In this document: positions 17,155 through 29,179 of the stretch, piece after piece
Position numbering within the stretch: the stretch's first letter is position 1
Layout of the letters: each line of letters begins with the position of its first letter
Made by a program: the position numbers and the translations under genes
From: Streptomyces sp. NBRC 109706
GTDB lineage: Bacteria > Actinomycetota > Actinomycetes > Streptomycetales > Streptomycetaceae
DNA: 64,000 nt
Assembly (NCBI RefSeq): GCF_000974485.1
Contig: NZ_BBOM01000007.1
Location: forward strand, 744,001 to 808,000
Direction of reading: 5' to 3'
Notes under the pieces: generated by a model
Databases searched by the model: none
What the model saw: only the letters and a program-made list of their open reading frames with translations
Told to the model about the DNA's origin: nothing

Positions 17155-18339
17155 ATGCGCACGCTGCCCCGTCCCCACCGCGACGACGGGCTGATCGCCC
17201 TGGCGGGGCTGGTCGGCGGGGTGGTCGCCATCGTCCTCGACCTCTACACGATGGCCCCGGACCGGAGCGCCGACTGGCCGCGGGTGCCCGGCCTGCTGCT
17301 GATGTGCCTGGCGGAGCTGGGCCGTCGCGCGCTGCCCCGATCGGCGCTGGCGCTCTCCGTCCCCGCCCTCGCCCTGGACGCGCTGGCGGGCGGCTCGCTG
17401 GCCGTGCTGGTGATGTTCACTGATGTGATCTACGCGTCGGTCCTCTATGGCCCCGCCCGCTTCGGCCGGGCCCTGGTCCATGGCAGCACCGTGCTCAGCG
17501 TCGCCACCGCGCTCACCCTGGTGGTCTGGCTGCGCCAGGCGGAGGCACTGCTGTTGGGCGCGCTGATCGGCGGGGTCCTGTCCACCCCGGCCTGGACCGG
17601 CCTGCTGCTGCGGGAGCGCAGGGACGAGGCGGCGGCCGAGCGGCTGCGGGCCGAGCAGACGGCGCTGCTGGCCGAGATGGACCGGGTCCAGGCGGTCTCC
17701 GCCGAACGCGCCCGCATGGCCAGGGAGTTGCACGATGTGGTGGCCAACCATCTCTCGGTGATCGCGATCCACTCCACCGCCGCGCTCTCCCTGCGCCGCC
17801 CGGAGACCACCGCCGAGGCGCTGGCCGTGATCCGCGAGAACAGCACCCAGGGCCTGACCGAGATGCGCCGGTTGATCGGCCTGCTCCGTGGGAACGACGC
17901 CGACGATCCTCCCGAGGCCGCCCCCAGCCTCGCCGCGCTCGGCACGCTGCTGGCCAGGGCCGAGCGCAGCGACGCCACCGGGCGGCTGCGGTTCCTCGCC
18001 AGCGACCGGCGTCCGAAGGGCTCCCGGCCGCCGGCGCCCGTCGAGCTGGCCGCCTACCGTATCGTGCAGGAGTCCCTCAACAACGCCGTCAAACACGCCG
18101 CCCCCGGCGAGGTGCGGGTCTGTCTCGACCAGGACGACGTTCGGCTCGCCATCACCGTGACCAGCCCCTACCGGGCCGGGGCCGCCCCCGCCCGCCCCGG
18201 GTTCCGCGCCGGTCTGGTCGGGATGGCTGAGCGCGCCGAACTGCTGCGCGGCTCCTTCCACGCCGGCCCATCGCCGGACGCCCCCGTCTGGCGGGTGACG
18301 GCCGAACTACCGCTGACCGAAAGGGTGTCGAGCGCATGA
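17155..18339 (+). CDS. chiS: ChiS-like sensor histidine kinase
   Basis: 394 residues. About five membrane segments fill residues 12-155, followed by a short coiled linker and the HisKA_3 dimerisation helix with the phospho-acceptor His193 (ARELHDVVANHLSV). The C-terminal ATPase domain has the N box (AAYRIVQESLNNAVKHA) and a degenerate G region (FRAGLVGMAERAELL). The response-regulator gene overlaps by four bases and a chitinase follows, as in the S. coelicolor chiS-chiR-chiC locus (SCO5378-5376, recalled). It probably senses chitin oligomers, directly or not. The symbol rests on context. Confidence 0.88.
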   Translation: MRTLPRPHRDDGLIALAGLVGGVVAIVLDLYTMAPDRSADWPRVPGLLLMCLAELGRRALPRSALALSVPALALDALAGGSLAVLVMFTDVIYASVLYGPARFGRALVHGSTVLSVATALTLVVWLRQAEALLLGALIGGVLSTPAWTGLLLRERRDEAAAERLRAEQTALLAEMDRVQAVSAERARMARELHDVVANHLSVIAIHSTAALSLRRPETTAEALAVIRENSTQGLTEMRRLIGLLRGNDADDPPEAAPSLAALGTLLARAERSDATGRLRFLASDRRPKGSRPPAPVELAAYRIVQESLNNAVKHAAPGEVRVCLDQDDVRLAITVTSPYRAGAAPARPGFRAGLVGMAERAELLRGSFHAGPSPDAPVWRVTAELPLTERVSSA

Positions 18340-18995
18340 CGATCCGGGTGCTGGTCGCCGACGACCAGGCGGCGGTGCGCCAGGGCCTGGTGCTGATCCT
18401 GCGCGACGCCGGGGACATCGAGGTGGTCGGCGAGGCGGGCGACGGCGAGGAGGCGGTGGCGCTCGCCGCCGAGCTACGCCCCGACCTGGTGCTGATGGAC
18501 CTCCAGATGCCACGTCTGGACGGGGTCTCGGCCACCGAGCGGATCGTCGCCGAACGGCTGGCCGAGGTGCTGGTGCTGACCACCTTCGACTTCGACGCCT
18601 ATGTCTTCGGCGCGCTGCGCGCGGGCGCCGGCGGCTTCCTGCTCAAGGACAGCGATGCGGCGACGCTGCTCGCCTCCGTCCGCACGGTGGCCGCCGGGGA
18701 GGGGGTGATCGCCCCCGCGGTGACCCGCCGGCTGATCGCCGAGTTCGCCCGTCACCCCGCGCGGCCGCCCCACCCCGCCGGGAAGGACGCCAAAATCGAC
18801 ACCCTCACCCCCCGGGAGCGCGAGGTGTTGGCGCAGGTCGGTGAGGGCCTGTCCAACGCGCAGATCGCGGACCGGCTGACCATGGCCGAGGCCACCGTGA
18901 AGACCCATGTCAGCCGGATCCTCGGGAAGTTGGGCATCAGCAACCGGGTGCAGGCGGCGGTGCTGGCGCAGGAGGCCGGGCTGAGCGGCCGCTGA
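18336..18995 (+). CDS. chiR: ChiR-like NarL-family response regulator
   Basis: 219 residues. Receiver domain with ADDQ near residue 8, phospho-acceptor Asp55 (LVLMDLQMPRLDG) and the conserved Lys in FLLKDSD. The LuxR-type helix-turn-helix lies at about 155-205 (LTPREREVLAQVGEGLSNAQIADRLTMAEATVKTH). ATGA overlap with the kinase gene couples the two. The adjacent chitinase promoter is the likely target, by analogy with ChiR activation of chiC. Confidence 0.9.
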   Translation: MTIRVLVADDQAAVRQGLVLILRDAGDIEVVGEAGDGEEAVALAAELRPDLVLMDLQMPRLDGVSATERIVAERLAEVLVLTTFDFDAYVFGALRAGAGGFLLKDSDAATLLASVRTVAAGEGVIAPAVTRRLIAEFARHPARPPHPAGKDAKIDTLTPREREVLAQVGEGLSNAQIADRLTMAEATVKTHVSRILGKLGISNRVQAAVLAQEAGLSGR

Positions 18996-19059
18996 CCCGG
19001 CACCGGGTCGGGGTGTGCGTCGACGGTACCGCCGAGCCGTCGGGCGCCGAACCCTGCTT

Positions 19060-19101
19060 TGGTACAGACCTATTGACCCGTGGTCCAGACCACTCTACGC
19101 T
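19060..19101 (+). promoter_or_regulatory. Chitinase promoter with two 12-base direct repeats
   Basis: TGGTACAGACCT (19060-19071) and TGGTCCAGACCA (19081-19092) start 21 bases apart. A promoter sits among them: TTGACC (19073-19078), 17-base spacer, TACGCT (19096-19101). The second repeat lies in the spacer. This matches the known architecture of Streptomyces chitinase promoters, whose repeats mediate chitin induction and glucose repression and resemble DasR sites (TGGTCTAGACCA). Confidence 0.88.
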
Positions 19102-19220
19102 CACGGCATTCACAGTGAGCGCGCCATGACAACACCAGCGCCGTTCCCAACTCGCTGACCTGCGCGCTCCTGTGACGGAGCAGTCCCCACACCGCTGTCC
19201 GACAACTTCGGGAGCCCCCC

Positions 19221-20516
19221 GTGAAACTCTCCCTCAGATCATCAGAACCCACCACCGACCGGCCGCACCCCCGGCGCACCCGGCGTACCCGGCGGCTGAT
19301 CACCCTGCTCACCGCCGTCGCCCTCCCGCTCTCCGGGCTGATCGCCCTGACCGGGCCCAGCCAGGCCGGCGCCGAGGAGGCCGCCCCGCAGGCCGCCGGC
19401 GACGTCCGCCTCGGCTACTTCACCGAATGGGGCATCTACGACCGGGACTACCACGTCAAGGACATCGTGGACTCCGGCTCGGCCGAGCAGATCACCCACA
19501 TCAACTACGCCTTCGGCAACGTGGTCGGCGGCGAATGCGTGATGGGCGACTCCTACGCCGCCTACGACCGCGCCTACTCCGCCGCCGAGAGCGTCAGCGG
19601 CGAGGCCGACGGCTGGGAGCCCGGCGAACTGCGCGGCAGCTTCAACCAGTTGCTCCAGCTGAAGGAGCAGTTCCCGCACATCAAGGTGCTGTGGTCCTTC
19701 GGCGGCTGGACCTGGTCCGGCGGCTTCACCGAGGCCATGCAGAACCCCCAGGCGTTCGCCCAGTCCTGTTACGACCTCGTCAACGATCCGCGCTGGGCCG
19801 GCGTCTTCGACGGCATCGACCTGGACTGGGAGTACCCCAACGCCTGCGGTCTCAGCTGTGACGAGTCGGGCCCCGAGGCCTTCGGCGACATGATGAGCGC
19901 CTTCCGGGGCGTCTTCGGCGACCAGCTGGTCACCGCCGCCATCACCGCCGACGCCTCCGACGGCGGCAAGATCGCGGCATCGGACTACGCCTATGGCGCC
20001 CAGTACGCGGACTACATCGCCGTGATGACCTACGACTTCTTCGGCGCCTTCAACGCGGCCGGGCCCACCGCCCCGCACTCCCCGCTGACCTCCTATGACG
20101 GCATCCCCCAGGAGGGCTTCACCAGCGAGGACGCCATCGACGCGCTGATCGCCCAGGGCGTGCCGGCGGAGAAGCTGCTGCTCGGCATCGGCTTCTACGG
20201 CCGTGGCTGGACCGGCGTCACCCAGACCGAGCCCGGCGGCACCGCCACCGGCGCGGCCCCCGGCACCTACGAGGCCGGCATCGAGGACTACAAGGTCCTG
20301 GCGCAGAGCTGCCCGCCCAGCGGCACCGTCGCCGGCACCGCCTACGCCCACTGCGGCAACAACTGGTGGAGCTACGACACCCCGGCCACCGTCACGGACA
20401 AGATGGCCTGGGCCAACGACCAGGGTCTCGGCGGTGCGTTCTTCTGGGAGTTCTCCGGCGACACCAGCGACGGCGCCCTGCTGGACGCCATCGACTCCGG
20501 CCTGAACGCCGGCTGA
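19221..20516 (+). CDS. chiC: Secreted family 18 chitinase, catalytic domain only (ChiC-like)
   Basis: 431 residues from GTG 19221 (GGGAG upstream). The long signal peptide has a basic start (RRTRRTRR) and a hydrophobic core (LITLLTAVALPLSGLIAL), with cleavage near the Ala-rich stretch before residue 60. The GH18 barrel begins at once (RLGYFTEWGIYDRDYHV). Catalytic DGIDLDWEYP is at about 197-206, and Tyr/Met/Asp of the second motif are in VMTYDFFGAF. It hydrolyses chitin outside the cell. S. lividans/S. coelicolor ChiC also carries an N-terminal cellulose-binding and a fibronectin III domain; neither is present here. Regulation is by the direct-repeat promoter and probably ChiS/ChiR. Confidence 0.95.
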   Translation: MKLSLRSSEPTTDRPHPRRTRRTRRLITLLTAVALPLSGLIALTGPSQAGAEEAAPQAAGDVRLGYFTEWGIYDRDYHVKDIVDSGSAEQITHINYAFGNVVGGECVMGDSYAAYDRAYSAAESVSGEADGWEPGELRGSFNQLLQLKEQFPHIKVLWSFGGWTWSGGFTEAMQNPQAFAQSCYDLVNDPRWAGVFDGIDLDWEYPNACGLSCDESGPEAFGDMMSAFRGVFGDQLVTAAITADASDGGKIAASDYAYGAQYADYIAVMTYDFFGAFNAAGPTAPHSPLTSYDGIPQEGFTSEDAIDALIAQGVPAEKLLLGIGFYGRGWTGVTQTEPGGTATGAAPGTYEAGIEDYKVLAQSCPPSGTVAGTAYAHCGNNWWSYDTPATVTDKMAWANDQGLGGAFFWEFSGDTSDGALLDAIDSGLNAG

Positions 20517-20558
20517 GCCCACCCGGGAACGTTCCCCCACGGAAGCCCCCCACGGGAA

Positions 20559-20596
20559 ATCGGGGTGGAGCCGGCATCCGCCGGTTCCACCCCGAT
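20559..20596 (+). terminator. Chitinase terminator
   Basis: 17-bp stem (one G-T pair): ATCGGGGTGGAGCCGGC at 20559-20575, loop ATCC, partner at 20580-20596. It lies 43 bases after the chitinase stop and could also serve the convergent DUF2550 gene. Confidence 0.85.
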
Positions 20597-20603
20597 CTCG
20601 TGT

Positions 20604-20637
20604 TCCGCGCCGATCTGGTGTCCGCGCCGATCTGGTG
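20604..20637. repeat. Perfect 17-base tandem duplication
   Basis: TCCGCGCCGATCTGGTG occurs twice in a row (20604-20620, 20621-20637) in the intergenic space between the chitinase terminator and the DUF2550 stop. Confidence 0.8.
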
Positions 20638-20668
20638 CCCAAGCCGCCGCCCGCCGGCGGCGAACCGC

Positions 20669-21115
20669 TCAGGCGACGTTGACCCGCTGCCCCGGTGGGG
20701 CCGCCTCCAGCCAGGCCAGAAAGCCCGTCAGCGCGTCCTCGCTCATCGCCAGCTCCACGTCGAGGCCGTCGTGCCGACAGTTGAGCACCACAGCGCCCGG
20801 CAGCAGCGCCAGCTCCTCGTCCCCCTGCGGGATACGCCGGTCCCGCACCTGGATCCGCTCGCGGTGCAACGATCGCCGGGGCCGCCAGGCGTAGGAGAAG
20901 ACGCGGAACCACTCGACGCGATCCCCGCTGTATCGGGCGACCCCGTAGAGCCAGCCCTTGCCCATCGACTGGCCGGCGCGGGGCGGGGCGAACCGCGCGC
21001 TGCAGTCAAAAGTGCCGCCGGAGCGTTGGATCACCCGGCGGCGTAGCCCGAAGGCGAAAAGTCCGAGCACCAGTAGCAGCAGCACCGCGCCCAGCGCAGA
21101 CAAGGCGAGGACCAT
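20669..21115 (-). CDS. DUF2550 membrane-anchored protein
   Basis: 148 residues with one N-terminal membrane segment (MVLALSALGAVLLLLVLGLFAFGLRRR) and a soluble domain containing GGTFDCSARF, GKGWLYGVARYSGDRVEWFRVFSY and RPRRSLHRERIQV. This matches the DUF2550 family found downstream of atpC in actinobacteria. Function is unknown. It is 66 bases after atpC on the same strand and may be the last gene of the atp transcript. Confidence 0.92.
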   Translation of the reverse strand: MVLALSALGAVLLLLVLGLFAFGLRRRVIQRSGGTFDCSARFAPPRAGQSMGKGWLYGVARYSGDRVEWFRVFSYAWRPRRSLHRERIQVRDRRIPQGDEELALLPGAVVLNCRHDGLDVELAMSEDALTGFLAWLEAAPPGQRVNVA

Positions 21116-21181
21116 CCCGACCGACCTCCTCGCCTCATGTGCTCATACCGGCCCCCGAGGGGCGCGATTACTCCGTCCGTC

Positions 21182-21565
21182 TCAGCGCTCCGCCGCCACG
21201 GCCTGCAGCCGGACGGAGGCTCGGCGCTCGGCCGACTCGTCCGTCTCCGCCTTGGCCTGCTCCAGCGCTCGCTGGGCCCGCTCGACATCGATCTCGTCGG
21301 CCAGCTCAGCCACCTCGGCGAGCAGCGACAGCTTACCGTCCGTGTAGGAGAGGAAGCCTCCGTGCACGGCCGCGATCACCGTGCCCTCGCCGCTCTCGCC
21401 CGTGGTGCGGATGGTCACCGGGCCGGACCGCAGCACACTGAGCACCGGCTGGTGGTCGGGCATGATGCCGATGTCACCGGTGATGGTGCGCGCGATCACC
21501 AGGCTGGCGTCGCCGGACCAGACCTGTCGGTCGGCCGCGACCAACTCGACGTGCAGCTCAGCCAC
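21182..21565 (-). CDS. atpC: ATP synthase F1 epsilon subunit
   Basis: 127 residues from GTG 21563-21565 after GGAG. The beta-sandwich domain shows AELHVELVAADRQVWSGDASLVIARTITGDIGIMPDHQPVLSVL, typical of epsilon; the C-terminal helix pair (ADEIDVERAQRALEQAKAETDES) can brake ATP hydrolysis. It is part of the central stalk with gamma. It is separated from atpD by 112 bases that contain a strong hairpin. Confidence 0.98.
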   Translation of the reverse strand: MAELHVELVAADRQVWSGDASLVIARTITGDIGIMPDHQPVLSVLRSGPVTIRTTGESGEGTVIAAVHGGFLSYTDGKLSLLAEVAELADEIDVERAQRALEQAKAETDESAERRASVRLQAVAAER

Positions 21566-21639
21566 GATGGCTCCTGTTCACCTTTGAATATCCTGGATAG
21601 TCACTGGCTTGGTCGAAGAATAGTTCCCGATCTCCGGGA

Positions 21640-21669
21640 CCCGTGGGGCGGGGTGTCCCGCCCCACGGG
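21640..21669 (-). terminator. Hairpin between atpD and atpC
   Basis: Perfect 13-bp stem: CCCGTGGGGCGGG at 21640-21652, loop GTGT, partner at 21657-21669. It starts nine bases after the atpD stop, inside the operon. It could be a partial terminator lowering epsilon relative to beta, or an RNA-processing or stability element. Confidence 0.6.
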
Positions 21670-21677
21670 CAACGGCA

Positions 21678-24064
<2,387 letters not shown>

Positions 24065-24067
24065 GGA

Positions 24068-25639
<1,572 letters not shown>

Positions 25640-25741
25640 CTGGGTTCCCTGCTCTCCTTGTTGGGCCCGTAAGTTCTTCCGCTACGGCCCAACCCGGGCC
25701 GCTGGTCCTGCTTGTTGAGTTGGTGTGCGCGCCGTGCGCGA

Positions 25742-26566
25742 TCAGCCCGCCATGCGCCGGGTGACCTCGTCCAGCCGGTCGGCGATGGTGCCGTGGATGA
25801 CCTCGTCACCGATCCGGACCGTGATCCCGCCGAGGACCTCGGGGTCCACGTCGAGATTGAGCTGGACCTGCCGGCCGTAGAGCCGGCCGAGGGCATCACC
25901 GAGGCGCTGCCGCTGCTGGTCGGTGAGGGGCACCGCCGAGGTGACCACCGCGACTGAACGATTCCGCCGCTCGGCGGCGACCGCGCTCAGCGCTTCGAGC
26001 CCACCCTCCAGGCTACGTCCCCGCGGATGTTCCACGAGGCGGACGATCAGCCGGAGCGTGACCTCGTGAGCCCGGCCGCCCAGCAGCCGGCGCACCAGCT
26101 CGGTCTGGGCGGCGACGGCGCGCTCGCCCCGGTCCTTGACGCTGAGCGCGGAACGCAGCTCGGGGGCGGTGACGACGATCCGGCCGAACCGGAACAGCTC
26201 GTCCTCCACCGAGTCCAGGCTGCCGTCCCGCTCGGCCACGATCAGGTCGGCGGTGTCCGCCAGCGCCTCGATCGCGTCCACCAGATCACGCGAAGCGGAC
26301 CAGCGGGACCGGACCATGCCCGAGACCAGGTCGACCGCCTCGCCGCCCACCTGGCCCGACAGCAGCCTGCCGACCAGCTCCGCCTTGGCCTCACCGGCCT
26401 GGGCGGGGTCGGTCAGCACCCGTCGCAGCCCGACCTCGCGGTCGAGCAGGACGGTGACGGCGGCCAGCTCACCGGCCAGCGCGGCGACATCCACGCCGGT
26501 GCTGTCGGCCAACGTGTCCAGCCGTTCCCGCGCGGCGTCCAGCGCCTCGCGGCTCGCTCCCATCAT
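25742..26566 (-). CDS. atpH: ATP synthase F1 delta subunit
   Basis: 274 residues, long like other actinobacterial delta subunits (E. coli has 177) because of an N-terminal extension. The C-terminal part carries the family pattern SVAVVTSAVPLTDQQRQRLGDALGRLYGRQVQLNLDVDPEVLGGITVRIGDEVIDGT-like sequence. It joins the b stalk to the top of F1. Two ATG codons in tandem (26564-26566 and 26561-26563) could start it; the first overlaps the atpF stop by four bases and is used here. Confidence 0.97.
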   Translation of the reverse strand: MMGASREALDAARERLDTLADSTGVDVAALAGELAAVTVLLDREVGLRRVLTDPAQAGEAKAELVGRLLSGQVGGEAVDLVSGMVRSRWSASRDLVDAIEALADTADLIVAERDGSLDSVEDELFRFGRIVVTAPELRSALSVKDRGERAVAAQTELVRRLLGGRAHEVTLRLIVRLVEHPRGRSLEGGLEALSAVAAERRNRSVAVVTSAVPLTDQQRQRLGDALGRLYGRQVQLNLDVDPEVLGGITVRIGDEVIHGTIADRLDEVTRRMAG

Positions 26567-27117
26567 CGGGCGGCCTCGGTTCCCGCCGCCTCGGCCTTGG
26601 CCTCCAGCTCGTCGAGGAAGCGGTCGATCGTGCGGCTCTGTCGGGCATGGTCCTCAAGGGACTCCCCGACCAGCCGACCGGCCAGCTCCACGGCCAGCTT
26701 TCCGACGTCCTGCCGGAGCAGTTCGGACGCCTGCTTGCGGTCGGCGTCGATCTGGGCATGGCCGGCGGCGAGGATCTCCTCGCGCTGGCGCTGCCCTTCC
26801 TCGCGCATCTCGGCGATGAGCGCGGCGCCCTGCTCCTTGGCCTCCTGGCGCAGGCGCGCGGCCTCGTGCCGAGCCTCCTGCAGCTGCTCCTTGTAGCTTT
26901 CCAGCGTCTGTCGGGCTTCGGCCTGCGTAGCCTCGGCCTTCTCCATCCCGCCTTCGATGGCTTCCCGCCGCTCCTCCAGCGTCTTGTTGATGGAGGGCAG
27001 GAGCTTCTTGTAGAAGACGAAGAAGACGACACCGAAGCAGATGAGACCGATGACGATCTCAGGCACCACCGGTACCACAGGGCTCTGCGGTTCCTCCGCG
27101 GCCAGTTGCAACAGCAT
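26563..27117 (-). CDS. atpF: ATP synthase F0 b subunit
   Basis: 184 residues. One membrane helix (about 23-42, IVIGLICFGVVFFVFYKKLLP) is followed by a long charged coiled coil (TLEERREAIEGGMEKAEATQAEARQTLESYKEQLQEA in part), the peripheral stalk. ATG 27115-27117 follows AGGAAGG. It overlaps atpH by four bases. A second b-type subunit is not seen, so a homodimer is expected. Confidence 0.97.
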   Translation of the reverse strand: MLLQLAAEEPQSPVVPVVPEIVIGLICFGVVFFVFYKKLLPSINKTLEERREAIEGGMEKAEATQAEARQTLESYKEQLQEARHEAARLRQEAKEQGAALIAEMREEGQRQREEILAAGHAQIDADRKQASELLRQDVGKLAVELAGRLVGESLEDHARQSRTIDRFLDELEAKAEAAGTEAAR

Positions 27118-27154
27118 GGTGGACCCTTCCTCGGTAGTGGCTTCGAGACCTACG

Positions 27155-27379
27155 TCAGAGGGCGAAGGCGAGCACGAAGCCCATCAGCGCCAGCGCCTCG
27201 ACGACGGCGAAACCGAGCAGCATGTTCTGGCGGATCAGGCCGGCGGCCTCGGGCTGACGGGCGATGGCCTGGACACCGTTACCGAAGATGATGCCGATAC
27301 CAATACCGGGGCCGAGGGCCGCGACACCGAAGCCGATGGTGTTGATGCTGCCTTCAACTGCGGCGAGAGCTGCGGACAT
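27155..27379 (-). CDS. atpE: ATP synthase F0 c subunit
   Basis: 74 residues, two membrane helices joined by the polar loop ARQPEAAG. The proton-carrying carboxylate is Glu61 (FAVVEALALMG). The start ATG 27377-27379 follows AGAAGGA and gives MSAALAAVEG; an upstream in-frame start would add 15 residues without conservation. Monomers form the rotor ring. Confidence 0.98.
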   Translation of the reverse strand: MSAALAAVEGSINTIGFGVAALGPGIGIGIIFGNGVQAIARQPEAAGLIRQNMLLGFAVVEALALMGFVLAFAL

Positions 27380-27490
27380 GTCCGTGTATTCCTTCTCTGT
27401 GGTGACCCGGCGGGGGATGTCCACCGGGATGCGTTGCGGTTTCTTCAGTGGCGGCTACCCGCCGGGTCCCGGGCGACCGGGACGGGCCTC

Positions 27491-28300
27491 TCAGTGCGCC
27501 TCTTCGAGGGCCTGGGAGATGTAGGAGGCGGCCAACACCGTGAACACATACGCCTGGAGCGCCTGGATGAACATCTCGAAGAGCGTGACGAGCAGCGTCA
27601 CGAGCAGCGAGGAGATCGAGAAGAACGTCCCGATGACGGTACCCAGGGTGTACCAGGTGCCGATGGTGAAGACCAACAACAACAGGTGGCCCGCGAACAT
27701 GTTCGCGAAGAGCCGGACCGTCAACGTCAGCGGCCGGATGAAGACGTTCGAGAGGAACTCGATCGGCGTGAGGATCACATAGATGCCCTTGGGCAGACCC
27801 CCGGGCACACAGAGGTTCCTGATGCCGCCGACCAGACCGTGGTTCTTGAACGTCAGGAACATGTACGTGGACCAGACGATCAGCGCGAGCGCCGCCGGAT
27901 AGGCGATGATCGAGGTCGCCGGGAACTGGGCGAACGGGATGATCGCCCAGATGTTCATGATCCAGACGAAGAAGAACAACGAGACCAGGAGGGGCACATA
28001 GGGCTCGCCCTTCTTACCCATGGTCTCGCGGGCGACGCCCCGGTGCACGAAGTCGTAGCCCGCCTCGGCGATCATCTGGAGCTTCCCCGGCACCACCTTG
28101 GGCCGGGCGAAGGCCGTCCAGAAGAACCCGCAGATGATGACGGTGCTCAGAAACACCAGCGCCATCGGCTTGTTGACCTCGAACGACCCGATGGTGAACA
28201 GCGGCTCAAAGATGAACGACCACTCAGACGGGGCGGGGAAGCCACAGTCCTTGAAGAGATGGCAGTCGGTCTCGAAGGCGAGCACCTGGTCATTACTCAC
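27491..28300 (-). CDS. atpB: ATP synthase F0 a subunit
   Basis: 269 residues from GTG 28298-28300 behind GGGAG. About five to six membrane helices. The essential Arg lies in IRPLTLTVRLFANMFAGHLLL, and the C-terminal helix FEMFIQALQAYVFTVLAASYI is the other channel-forming element. It conducts protons against the c ring. Confidence 0.98.
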   Translation of the reverse strand: MSNDQVLAFETDCHLFKDCGFPAPSEWSFIFEPLFTIGSFEVNKPMALVFLSTVIICGFFWTAFARPKVVPGKLQMIAEAGYDFVHRGVARETMGKKGEPYVPLLVSLFFFVWIMNIWAIIPFAQFPATSIIAYPAALALIVWSTYMFLTFKNHGLVGGIRNLCVPGGLPKGIYVILTPIEFLSNVFIRPLTLTVRLFANMFAGHLLLLVFTIGTWYTLGTVIGTFFSISSLLVTLLVTLFEMFIQALQAYVFTVLAASYISQALEEAH

Positions 28301-28526
28301 CGCGAGACTCCCTCGGCGTGACGCATGGATACGGCTACCTCGATGTGTCGGCGTGGTGGCATACCACGGAGCGGCACTGGACTAGGTGTGACGGAAGGGC
28401 GGCTGGTCCGCGGCCGTGGCGTTGTCCCGCACAGCGCGCGCGTCGCCCTGAGGCCAGCCCTCGGCGACGGACGATAGCAGCCCGCGAGGACAGTGCTTAT
28501 ACAGCCCCCTTCGCCACCACGGCTGG

Positions 28527-28964
28527 TCATGGGGAACCACCCGGCGTGACGGCGGCCCGGTCGGTGTCGGCCTCAGGCTCGACGTAGAGGATCTTCGCCG
28601 TGAGATGGCTCCGGGCCTGCCCGGCCAGCCAGACGACGGTACCCACCACGACACCGATGGCGAACGCACGCCCGTTGAGGAAGTCGGCGTCCTTCAGCAA
28701 CACCAGCAGCAGGAGCAACAGACCCATCTGCGTGGTGTAGATGAGGAACGCCGCGCCGAGGAAGAGCTCCGGCCAGCGTTGTCCCACATAGCCCAGGGAG
28801 AGCAGCCCGATCGCGAAGAAGGCGGCGGCCACGAAGACTCCGAGCGCCGTTCCTCCCGCTCCGGAGGCCCCAGCCAACAGCGCGGCGACCACGGTGGCGA
28901 CGGCGCCTACGGCGGCAGTGGGGATCGCGGCGCCTCGGATGATCCGGGCGTCGATGGACTGCAT
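28527..28964 (-). CDS. atpI: AtpI-like membrane protein, first gene of the atp operon
   Basis: 145 residues from ATG 28962-28964 (GGAG ten bases upstream); an in-frame GTG at 29016 would add 18 residues but has no ribosome site. About four membrane helices (AVGAVATVVAALLAGASG, ALGVFVAAAFFAIGLLSLGYVG and others), then a cytoplasmic acidic tail. Position before atpB and topology match AtpI, which helps c-ring assembly in some bacteria. The 226-base gap to atpB holds no gene that I can see. Confidence 0.88.
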   Translation of the reverse strand: MQSIDARIIRGAAIPTAAVGAVATVVAALLAGASGAGGTALGVFVAAAFFAIGLLSLGYVGQRWPELFLGAAFLIYTTQMGLLLLLLVLLKDADFLNGRAFAIGVVVGTVVWLAGQARSHLTAKILYVEPEADTDRAAVTPGGSP

Positions 28965-29018
28965 GGAAGTGTGACTCCGACGGGCTTGGGGACTGTCGTC
29001 GTTGACGAGCGGTTTCAC

Positions 29019-29110
29019 CCCGACTCTGGGGCTAGCTACGGGGTTTCGTGAACGCTATCACAATCTTTTTGATGAGGTCTTTACTCGAACGTGTGCAGGA
29101 CCTCACACCC
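29019..29110 (-). promoter_or_regulatory. Probable promoter region of the atp operon
   Basis: This stretch is clearly less G+C-rich than its surroundings (minus strand reads ...CATCAAAAAGATTGTGATAGC...) and precedes atpI with no other gene between. I could not fix -35 and -10 boxes with confidence. Confidence 0.4.
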
Positions 29111-29161
29111 ATAGGAGTACCGTCGGCGCGCCCCGACGGGCGTCTCCGACCAGCTGTGTTA

Positions 29162-29175
29162 GGGCCGCGAGGCCC
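29162..29175 (-). terminator. Short GNRA-loop hairpin after the WecA-like gene
   Basis: GGGCC-GCGA-GGCCC, five base pairs closed by a GCGA tetraloop, five bases after the stop at 29180. It is weak, but it is the only hairpin between this gene and the atp promoter. Confidence 0.35.
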
Positions 29176-29179
29176 CCGG

